Positions 34,801 through 47,000 of a stretch of 64,000 nucleotides of DNA are shown piece after piece (positions within the stretch are counted from its first letter, which is position 1; each line of letters opens with the position of its first letter). The translations under genes and the position numbers were made by a program. The stretch is from NCBI GenBank assembly GCA_949710005.1, contig OX453273.1, forward strand, positions 35,855,538 to 35,919,537, written 5' to 3'. The notes below the pieces were generated by a model. That model was not told where the DNA came from and did no database searches. It saw only the letters and a list, made by a program, of their open reading frames with translations. The stretch is from Ricordea florida. Taxonomy: Eukaryota; Cnidaria; Anthozoa; Corallimorpharia; Ricordeidae.

Positions 34801-37800
34801 CACCATCCCCCCAACCCCCAGGCAGCAAGGGCCTTCGTCCTTATCTGCCTACTACTCCAGCCATCTTGCCTACTACTCAATAAGATTTTGACTGGGCTGA
34901 GTTCTAGAGCTCAATTTCTTCCGCAACGATAGCAACGGTGTTATTTTCACGTGTGAAGATATCATGTTTTCGCGCGAAAGCTCACCTGGTACTTCACTGG
35001 TGTTTACATAATAAAGAGAATTACTAGAACCGCTATACCAACGCTATCTTCCATGAGTATCACTACTTCCACTCAAAAACACACTGCACAGGAAAAAGAC
35101 CTAGGAATTGAAAAGAAATTGAATGCAGCGAGATGGGTGGGTCCTCCGTGATAGCTGTAACACGTCATAGAACGATATAGCCAATAGCAAGGAGGTTCTA
35201 TTTCAGCGCATAGCCTGAGATGATATATAACAGCGCCTGCAATTGGCCAATGATATTCATGAAGTAATGAGTCTTTCCTCTCATACAGGTCACAATTATC
35301 ATGCTACAAAACGAAAACTGTGAACCACAGGTTACCTGGATTTTGCAGAAGTAAAAAACGTCAATGGCTCGGCATCTCTCGAGTCCTCTGAATTCGAAGA
35401 GTGTGAATCAAGCGAATGCTGGGACGACTCAATCGACCCTGTCTTGCGATTGGATGCGGAGCTGTTGGCCGGTTCAACAGCCTGCCCGTGTCCACGCTCA
35501 CTCTGGTCAGCAGAGTTTGTTGAGGAGCGATTTCCAGTCGGTTGCGATGCGGCCTGGGTCGAAGGATGCTTCCCATTGGGCACAGACATTCTCTCGCTGC
35601 CTCCTGATTGGTCACTTGTCGCAGTCATCATACTTGGAGGAACTGGAAAAAAAACACCGCGCAGATGACCGAGAATACTCTAACATAGAGTCAACAGATG
35701 CCGAATGATTTACTGAAAGACAAAGTGCCGAGGAACTGTTTATTGTACCTTCTACTCCGTTCTGCGAACAGAAGCAGTAAAACAGTTTTAAACTAAGCAT
35801 CAGGACATCTTTCCCTTTTGGCGGTCACCAAGTACACTTTCTTGGTTTGGAATATTGATAATTGATATTGGGGGTAGCCCTAAGTACGCATCTCACGAGT
35901 CAAGAGAAAGAGCTACATAATCAATGGGTGTCCTTCGCCATTTTAAGATCGGCTCTCTTGTGCTTGAGAGGTGCGCGCGCACCAAGACGTGTTCGCACAA
36001 TGGACCTTGTTGACGGAGACCGTGACATTGATAAACAACATGCCGGAATCAAATAATATTAGTGTACATAGAGGTTTTTTTTAACATCGACGGAGAAATC
36101 AGACTTCGGAGGACTTAAGTGAAGTCGTTGACTCAGGCTAAAAATTAATTAAACATTGAAGTAAGTTGGAGATTTATATTTAGGAATTTGTATATTTTGT
36201 TTATAGCATTTTTTCAGAACTTATTTTAATATTATGTAAATAATGGGAGATTTGTAAATAGTAAATAAACGTTGTTGTCTATTTTTAATAATCAACAGAA
36301 ATAGAAATATACGACCAAAATAGGCAACTTACAAGGAAAACACGGAGAAGTCTAAATACTCGTGTAAGAGAACTCAGAAGGAATTGTGGGAGCTTGTCAT
36401 ACCGATATGTGAATTGTTTACTTCAATTTGGTCGTAGGGGACTTGTCCCACGAACAGTTCTCACGAAGCGTTTTGAGGAACAAGTCGCACGTACTTGTAC
36501 CAAAAATTCAAATCAGGGACCTAATTTCAGTCCCTGCAACTAGATTTTGTGGCAAATGGCTAGTTTACAGGATGGGACTTGTCCTCGCGACTTGTTGCGG
36601 GGACTAGTCGCAGGGACAAGCCCCCCCCCCCCCCCCTCGTGTGTGCCGACCTTATGATCGAGTGGGGATGGCAGGGAGGGTGAAACCGAGTAGGGGTGAA
36701 AGAGGGGTGACCCCAAGTGGGGGTGGAAGGGAGGGTGAGATCGAGTGTGGATGGGAAGGGGGTGAGATCAAGTCGAGGTGGGCGATGAGTCCCGCCGAAG
36801 CCAAACGTGATCAAACTTTTGAGGAGGATAACGTCCTCCGACGTCTGCACAGTACACTTCTCATTTTCCAAAACACCCACCATTGAATGAAGAGCTAACA
36901 GTGCTCGCTACACTAGAAGTCGGCGAGGGAGGCGGCGTTGAAGACCTGTGAACAAAATTAATGAAGTTCACAACATGCACACTGGTGTCAGTAGAGTAGG
37001 ACGGATACATAGACAGTAATGACGACAGGTAGTATCAGGGAATGATCACCAGTGATGACCTGCAAACGAATCGTTTTCAAAGTAACAATGTACACGCAAA
37101 AATTTCAATGCTCTGATTGGTCGAGAGCAAATCAATTAATCCCAAACAGTGAAAAAAGTTGAAATTGAGCGTAAAAATCTAAAAATTGAGAGAAGAAATT
37201 TGAAATTAAATTTTTGCATGTATATTATTAACAAGTAATCAATTAATTTCGAGTGCAATTTTGTATAATAACAAATTTTTCAGCACTGAAAACTATTAAA
37301 TTTTGATTACCTATACAAACTGGTGCTGCATCGGTGAGAGTTTGAAACACAAAAAATGGGTTTATCAAACAAGTTGATCATGTAAAAAGGTACCACTGCA
37401 CAGTAAGATTTAAGGGGAACAATCAACTGGTTGATATTCTAACGCAATCCTCTTAATTGTTCTATACAAAAGGTATGGGAACCACAAAGGGAAATGTGTT
37501 TAAATATTAGGATCGATGTAAGTATCTGAGCACCTACCCCGTCCCTAACCCAAAAAGTTATAAGCTAAACCGTTAGTGTTAATGTTAGGTTAGGAGAGGG
37601 ATAGGTGCACAATTGCCCAGATGCTTACATTGATCTAAATATTTCAGTTAACATTGGAGATTTGACGGATAGATTTATAGCCAGACTGCTTAAATCAAAG
37701 TGTAACAAAAACAGTTCCCTTTAATCTACAGAATACATTTTTCAAGAGCTTTATAACATGATAAAGCCTAACGGGATGTTAGCTGAGCACGAGCTCTATT

Positions 37801-37982
37801 GTTTTATAATGTAACTAATTAGAGACATGCAGGGAAATATCATGTTACCGTTCCATCCGGGGATTTATAGTGCCATAGAACATAGGCTTGAGGCTGGATC
37901 GACCAAAGGAACCTGCATTCTATATATGGGTTATTGACCAAGCTTGTTCGGTCAAGATGGCTGGATATTGGCTAAGTTCTTT

Positions 37983-38025
<43 letters not shown>

Positions 38026-38036
38026 CACGCAAAAAA

Positions 38037-38071
<35 letters not shown>

Positions 38072-41000
38072 AAGCTTGGTCAATAAAGGATTTATTATAT
38101 GGGATAAAACACCAAGAAATGATCCGTGTACGTGTTTATTTTCAAGGACTGAAAAGGAAGCCCGTTACATGCAAAAATCAAGTTTTCTCGTTTTCCAGCT
38201 CCATCGATACACAAACCACAGGAAATCTTTAACTGTCACGGAAAAGATTTTTCAGGGAAAAACTAAGAAAGAAAATTTTGGTAAACCGGCTTTCGCCTCG
38301 GATGAATTTTCCTTGCGGGACAAAGCCCTTATCCCGAGCGGGCAAGATAGCTCCATATTGCCCGCTCGGGTAGCCAATCACAGCGCGAGATTCGGTTCAT
38401 CTTGCCCGCTCACGGAGCTAGTTATATAATAAGTGGAGTTACTGAGTGTTATAAACTGTGCTGAGTCTGAGGGTAAACAGGGTTAATATGGGTTATTGTT
38501 ACGAGACAACAAATATAAATAAATAAGCCTCTTCTCTGTTTGTACAGAAAAGAATGACAAACATACTTCCGTTACGAACTCAACTATTTATTGCAGACTG
38601 ACAACTGAAATTCGAGTAGTCTACAAGGGGAGCGGGAAGTATTCTAAAGTGGCGGGGTAATCTAAAGTTGCTTCGATCGCTAAACTTATATATACGCTAA
38701 CAAGCTATCTCAACTCTAAAACTAAAGAACTTTAGTCGCCACTGACAGTTTAAACTCACGAGCTCCTTTGAGACATCCACTTGAGAGGAAACACTTCTCC
38801 ACTCACGGCAAACGCGATCTCCAATCAACTCTTGACTACTTTAGACTAACTCCGAGCGTCCGTACGTAAGTGCTAGAGCTGTGCGATAGCGCTCTTTAAA
38901 TAAATTCACAGATAGTTCCAGAACATTCGAAAGATTACAAGAATAACTATTTATAGAAGGGTTACTTAACTTGTTTACATAATATTAGTGCGTCCTACAA
39001 TTCTCTAAAAGAAAGATTGCGTAACTACGCAAACATCCGCATACTTTATTAACAACAGGTTCTAGAAACATCTCCTCATAACAGTTATACAGTATTGCAA
39101 TGCTGTCGCATACCTGCCTGCCTCGTGGAGTAATTGTCTTCTCAGTGAACTGTGCTTTGCTGATGACAAACTCTAACCAAAGAAAATCACAAGTTCAGTG
39201 GCATGTGTTCATTGAGAAAAAAAAATCTACTACCTGCAACTATTTTTAAGTGATTGAAGAGCATGCATTCCTCCAATACACTACATTTCAGAATGAAAAC
39301 AGCTGAAACCGTTTTAGTCACTGCACCATCCTTGCTCCTTAGTCACCAAGTGTAGCCAGTACACCAATCAGCCAAGTATTAGATCTGTTCTCTGGGTAAT
39401 GCACTTTGTCTGTGATGTTACAGAAGCATCAGCAAGGTGTGGAAAGGAACAACTTTAAATTTGTGGCCATAAAACAAGGGCATCACCGAATAAAGAGCCC
39501 ACTGTGATTTCAAAGGCCTTTATATAACTCTAAAATAGCAAACCCCTCTTAAATTCAGCGAACACCAGGCACTTATCAAGTGTGCACATGAAAGAAAATA
39601 AATGACATATAAATCCAATTGTCCTCAAAATCCCCCACTGAAGAAGTTATGAAGTTTCTCCCCAGAGGAAGAACAATGTACTTTAGAGGCATCATTTTCA
39701 TACCAGTGAAAGCAAAAGGAGACAATTGCCTCATTTGTGCTTTAAATTTACTGTTACAATCACTGTAATGAAGTTAATATTTTACTTATATTACCTTACT
39801 CAACGATGTGCTTGGAGATGTTGGAGATGATGGGGAACTTCCTGCAAGAAAGCCGGTGAAAAAAGGTCAAATTATGTTCCAAGGAGGGTCTTGACTAAAA
39901 AATCTTGATTTCATTTCATATCTTTAAAAATTAGTCATAAATGTAATGGGAACCTACATCTGTCAGTAACTAATCTCCTACCCTTAAGCAGTTCTTTTTC
40001 TTACATTGGAACTCAATCCAATTCAGTACTTTTGGGCATGAACCACTGAATGACATTTGTACAAGTTTGCTTTGGCTGTATCCTCTCACAAAATATTATA
40101 ACCAACTTACCGAAATTGCTTTCAGCTAGCTCCATGCAATCACAGACGTTCTTGAGGAATTCATCACAGGTTGCTGAGAGCATGGTGGCTGCTTCACTGA
40201 ATTCCTGTCCAATAAAATACACCTTGTAACTGTCTTTATGAACTTTTATCCAGTACATACTTTCAAGAGGAGTTTGATAGTTTCCAAAAATGGTTAAACT
40301 TTAAACCTGAAGATGGAACTATTCAATGTAACACGAGTTAAGAGAGTAAGCAAGTTGTACTGTAGTACTGGCTTCATAAACACTTTATTATTAATTTTAT
40401 AGTATGGTTCTAATGTATTCATCTGGGAGTAGAATCATGAACAGAGACAATAATCATTAGTTGGATAGAAACTCAGAAGCACTGTAAGTTTCATGATTTG
40501 AGTTTCCCTTGCAGTCTTAATTGTAAACAAGACGATCTAAGATCGTAAGTCGGGCAACAGGTAGACGTGCTGTTATGAGTGTTGACCACTTATGGTGCGG
40601 AGTGGTCCAAAAAAGAAATGCTAAGGGTACCAAGGTCCTGGTTTCCAACGTGGCATCTTTGTTGTCGTTTCCTCGAGTTTCATCCCGAGGCACCTTGTCT
40701 TTATCAGCAAATGCTCTTCTGTCACTCTGTCCACATTTTCTGTTCATTGGTAACTCGTTTGATTTCTGGTTTGATTCTAGTGAGACATTCGCTAAATCAT
40801 TTGATTCTTTTGTTATTTTCAGTTCGCGGAACGACCCGTTTCGAAATATGCGCTCATTACACACGCCATCTTTTAGAGTCGGTCTACCGCGAACGGTGTG
40901 TGGGTCTGTATGTCTGAGTGTAGAAAAGATGACACCATTTGTTTTCGACACCGTAGAAAGAAGGTTGCGCCAGTATTACGTGTCTGCGGTATTCCCCATT

Positions 41001-44000
41001 GCAGGTGACTGCGATTTGCGATGAAACTCGAGTGTAAACCTATAGTCGGTTGCCCGACTAATTATATCAAGAGAGAGCACAAAAACTTGTAGAAAAAGTA
41101 AAGGCACACAGGGGTCTTCAGGCCCACACGGCTGGAGCTTATTCAAGTTTTTGAAGCACCTGGGAGTATTACTAACCCCTGGATGGGATGCTAGTCCATT
41201 GCAGGGCCATCCCCAGCATTATATCACTGGTACCCATTTATACACCTGGGTGGAGAGAGACAGTGAGGAGTTGAGTTTCTTGTCTAAGGAAACAACACAG
41301 TACCACCACAAGGGCTTGAATTCCAAACCTGCTGGGAAGTCCAGCACGCTAACCACTATACTACCATGTCTCCACGAGCACCCAACCTTGGCTACAGCAC
41401 ATGTAAAGACAGCCCACAACAACCGACAGCTTGTCTGAAGAAACTGTTTTAAACAAGCTGTCTGTTATCGTCTGAGTGACAGACAGCCAATAGTGGGTGA
41501 AATGTAAATGGACTGTTAGTATGTCAGTTGCTGGGAAAATATTTAGCTCACAGTCATGATGCATGGACTGAGCAATTGGTCCCTACATTGTGACCTTAGG
41601 CTAAATATTTTCCTCTCTGGCTGTTTTACTCAATCAATAAGTACATACCATAATGTACTCCTTTTTGTGATATAGAAACCAGTGAAATACCACGTGAGAT
41701 TTCAGGTGAAAACATGATATCTTCACACATGAAAGTAACATGATATCTTCACACATGAAAGTAACATGTTATCTTCACACATGAAAAGATCACCCTTGTA
41801 ATGGTTACATAATCAATTGTGTCTTTCTCACAGGCCCTTTTGAGAGTGGGGCTTTTGTCTTGGCAAAATTTCATCAGAATGGCTAAAAACCTTTATCTAA
41901 TAAACAAAATATCACATGCCCTCTTGTGAATACGAATTTTATCTTCAAATTTTATCTTCTCAACATCTCGCTCTCACTCATTTGCGGTTGAACACTCGAA
42001 GGTAAAATCTGTATTCACTAGCGGGCATGTAATATCCTCTATATATTCCTCAACTTTGTTACATACTCAGCATTAAATTTTCCATTTCAATGCCCAAAAT
42101 AAACACATACCTGGCTTTCCTCTTTATTGGAGCAAAGTAATTTGATGGTGCTGATCTGTTGCAGCAACAAACTGCGATACATGTCCAACTCCTGCATCCT
42201 TTCTTTTAACTGACTCATAGCTGTTTTGGAAGATATGGGATTATTTTTTTAATCCTTTTATATCATATATTTAATCCTGTTAGCCATGAAATAAAAGTAC
42301 TGTGAACTTTCTGAACACAATCAACATAACAAACTAGAGACCATGGTGAAAACTAGAAAAACAGAAACCTGTTACTTACATTGGCCATGAAGTTCTGAAT
42401 GTCCATTGTGCTGTATAGTTGTAAGACAAGCCTTAGCTGTTCCAAGAGCTACAAGCCACTGCTGTCTCTCTGCAGGGGTGGCAGCTCTAAGATATATGTG
42501 CTGATCTGGGGGAATCTTGAGGTCAATTCTCATAGCATCAGAAGGGTGTACTGTAAAATCAATGATTTATAGCCTGTAAAGCACTGATAAAGTCAAGCAA
42601 AAGACCTCCCCGTGGGGCACTGTTGCCTCACGACCACACTGTATCTTGCATACAGTCAACTCTCAATAATTGAATCCCTTGGTGCAGGCCTTCTGACAGG
42701 GTGCGCGTGTGCGGGACCGCACAATTAGATCAAAGCTGCACAATCCCACACAATTTCTGAAAATCTGCGAAATACCGCACAATATGGAAAGATTTGGTTA
42801 AAAATCTAATTAAATCGGTATTCCCATCGATTGCCAAGGTTTAAAGAAGCTTTTTAGCCTATATTTAGGCTATTTGCCTTGCAAAACAATTGAGAAATCC
42901 ACCACTTTCCACGATTGAACAGCTCCAGCGGCTCTTCATAGCTCTGTGCCATCCTGGGCACTAGTCTTGGCGATTAGTGGCAATATTGTTTTGCAAATGA
43001 CGAATCAGATATTCTTTTAAATAGCACCATGTGGCTTTGTGATTCAAAGTGAAAAAAGTATATTCCCTTTCTATTGATCTCTGCCCAATCACACAGAGGC
43101 TTGACAAACTATTTTTGTGAGTTATAGATCGATAAACAGAACACAGATCAGTTCTTTGCATTTCCTGACAAGCTTCGAGTGCCTGGCAAAAATGTAGTGA
43201 ATGCCAAAAATTTTCTTGTAGTTGGTTCTATTTCCGGTCGTTGGCCGGGTTTTTTTGGGCCCGGTGATCAAATATTTGTTTGTTTACACGATTGCGCAAT
43301 CCCGCACAATCCACGTTTTTACCGCACAATTTGCCTGCCAACTTCCACACAATTTTCTTTTTTTCCTGCACCCTGTCAGAAGGCCTGCTGGTGCAAGAAA
43401 AAGTAGCTGCTTATGGAGGTGATCGGTTTTACAGTAGCTAGCAATAGCTAGCAATACTCTTCCATTTGTGTAAAATATCTGTCAGCACTACAAAAACTGA
43501 ACCTTGTGACATCTGAGTAAGCCAAGGATTTTGGGTGGCCACTTACAAGAGACACAAAACAAATGCACTTGTCAAATTTCAGGCCTCAAAAGTAGTCGCA
43601 GTTGCTTAAGTAGTTTGACAGGTGGTCACTTAAGAAAGCTTTTGAGTCAGTGTCTGACTAAAAAGACAAACAGTTCTTTACAAGGTGGTTGCTTAAGACA
43701 AGTGGTCTGTACACTGTACCAGGGATGTAGGTAAAAGCCAGGAGCTGGGAAAATTACCCGGCTGTGAGCGTGATTTTTCCGGCTGTAAAGGCGAGTAGCC
43801 ACCTCAAAAAGGACTTACTCTCTCTCATGAAATGTTTCCAGAGGAATTTCAGTAATTTTTTTATGTACTCACACCTTTCTTTCTCTTTTACTTCCACTGA
43901 ACGTAACACTCCATTTTGTTAAGTTCGAAGGATGGCATTGAGTTTTTGTTTGCAGGCTCTACCCGTTGCGTCAGCAGTATTTATACCTTATGTATACAAA

Positions 44001-47000
44001 CTAATGAATGTCAAATCGCGAATTCACTGGGAAAAGTTCCAAAGGGGATCAATTTTGGACCCAAAATGAAGGAAAGCATGTTTCCACTCCTGTTAGTACT
44101 AACACTTAAATCAGTAGAAAAGTCCTCCATGCGATGTTTCTTATCCTGGTTAGCCACAGAAGTTCTTCGGTTTCACATCATGGATTCTTCAATTTATTCT
44201 GTTTTCAGTAGTCGTTTTGTTCAATAACAAGTGCCCATTTCACTCATATAAGTTCTCATTCAAGTGCTCATTTCACTCTATGAGTTCTCATCAAAGCTTA
44301 CTACATTAGCAAGAGATTTTCTCATCTTCAGATCACTTTCGAGCCAACTGAAATTCATATACTGCCTGTAATCCTGGGGGCAGTCAATGTCGGAAGAGCG
44401 AATGTTTATCTTCTCGTCACGTTTAGCCCCTAGCCGAGTGAAAGGCTCATGAAATTCAGAAATCCAAGTTGGCCATTGTCCTAACTGAAGACATTCAAAC
44501 TCCTTTTGATTTTAGTAAGACCGCTAATCGTCCTGTTAAGCTACAAAATTGCCACAAACTCTGGCACCAGTATGATACACTTTCAGCGTGAAATTTGATC
44601 AGTAGACTTCAGTGATGACAATTGTCGTCTTCATATCGGTGCTCCCGAGTTCTATCCCACTAATTACGAACAGTGTCTACACTGGACTGAGTGAGTGAGT
44701 GACACTTTGCATATCAGAGTCCCCACAAAAACTCGCAAAATTAATACGCTTCGCGTATCCACGAGTTAAAAAGAAAAGAAAATGGCAATACAAACCAGAA
44801 ATTTCACAACATCCCATCTTGACCGATCCTCTACTTCCAAGACCAACTTCCTCTTGTGACTTGTAGTAAGCTAGCACACCAACTTCTAGAACAAACCATC
44901 TGGGTTGCCATCCTAAAGGCAAAGAGAGGTGAGTGTACACTGTAATGTACACACACTAACTGTAAACTAGTGTTGTGGGGATAGTTTCTAAAGAAACTGG
45001 TGCTGCGTTGGTGGGGAAATGAAGCACGACAAATTGGGATAATCAAACGAATTGATAAAGTAAGTTATACCACCGTAAGGTAAAGGGGAGGCCCCTTCAT
45101 CAGAGCAAAGGGCTAATGCTCGAAACATCAGCACCTCCGTTTTACCTTACAGTATAATTTACCTTATCAATTCGTTTGATTATCCAATTTCTAACTATAA
45201 ACTGTGCAATTTAAAGCAATTATTCAAATTGCTGCTTCAGTAACTGGTCAATCTCATTGTTTCCTTGCTTCAAAATACTTGACATTGTAAGAAAAAGTGG
45301 AATGTTGACATCCCTTGGGAAATAAAATGGTAACATTAACTATCTGTTTAGATAAACATAAACAACGCAGCCATGGGATATAATCTTACTGATCAAACAC
45401 GCGAGCCACATTGAGTGGAAATCAGCCCAAAGTCTTCACAGTATGGACCTAATGTAGCCAAAAAACAAAGGCCAAGGGCCAATATTCTTCCAGTACAAAC
45501 CTGAGCAAGCTTTCTCCATAAGGGATTTATCACATGGCTGGAACCTGCACCTAGAATTTTGTACAGTTGACTCCCAAAAACTCAAACCCACACTAATTCA
45601 AACCTTGCACTAAATCAAACCAAATTGTTTATTTATCTTTGTCTGAATGCAGCATAGTGTAAGGCAACAAAAGATAAATGGTTTCTTGAATTCCCAAGCA
45701 CATGTGCATTTGTCGGCAGTGTGTTTAAAGTGGTGGTACATGATTATGTGAAGAAAGTGTGATATGAAATGTAACAAGTATGTATATGTTGTAGTTCAAT
45801 TTTTTCCTTGGTTCAAATTTTATTTTCCTTTGTTTTCTGGTATGGTAATATATGATAATGAGTCTGAAACAAAGGAAAATAAAATTTAAACCAAGGATAA
45901 TATTGAACTACAACATATACGCTAAACGGTAAACAAGTTTCATTGTGGATTTTCAATTCAAGCGGATAGTTAAATTTTGTCCTGTAATCTTGAACTCCAT
46001 ATCTCTGAATTGCTTTCAGCTTTTTTTCCTGATGATTGTTCTTGTAACTTAAAACAATTTGTTTAAGTGATTTTGTTGTTGTCTAAAGAAGTGGAAAAAA
46101 TTGTTTTTTTCTTTTGCTACTGGTTGTATAGTTCAATAAATGGGCTAAGAATTGACTGCTTTTCCTGCATTGCATTCTGGTTGTCAGTTTTTTGGGTGCA
46201 GGGAATTCAAGCAATCAATTTCCCCTCTCTTTCTGTCATACATTCACTGTACTTTTACCCTCACTAACTCAATCCCTTGATGACTAGAACCTCCCCCTTG
46301 AACCTCCCCCCAATTTTTTGTTTCCCTTCAAGTTATTTTCCAAAAAAAATTTCACCCTCTATGACTTGAACAATGTAGGTCAATCTGTGGCAAGTGTACA
46401 TGTAATTTGTTCTCCTATTTTGTATTACACAAAATGTGTTAGCCCAGGAACTGAACTTCTCCAGCTGCTGTACTCTATTTTGGTTTTAGGTAACATTCTG
46501 ATTTTTACAGTGATCTAAAAGTGTATTGTTTTATTGTAACTTAACCTCTCTATTAAAATTGAATTTGGTTAAAATGTACTTTGTATGAATAGAAAAACAG
46601 TTAACAATTTTTTTTTCCTTATTACTGGGACCACTTTATCTCAACTACCAATAACTCAACCCTTTTCAACTTCCCTTAAGGTTCCAGTTATCAGACGTCA
46701 ACTGTACGCTGGAAAATGCTACCCTGACAATGTAGTGAAAATCGTGGTTCTTAAGTGTGAACACTTTTTAGATATTTACGGTTTTGATAGTTGTTATCTC
46801 TGTAAATCATATGTCAAGTCCAAATTCATCTTTGATACACCTTACGTTTTCTCAAAGGTAACATTGGGAGCAATGGAGATGTTTTGTAAAAATTATAAAG
46901 GTTAAAACACAATATATTGAGCAAGATATATATCTTTTCTCAGGCACCTTCACCAAACAACTATTTATCCACTGTTTTTTCATCAGATGGAATAATCTTT

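Noticed and set aside
39795-39841. Longer version of the PLEKHA8 exon ending at 39795
   Set aside because: That donor gives a stop or wrong phase in the next exons; the donor after 39800 keeps the Ser/Pro linker open.
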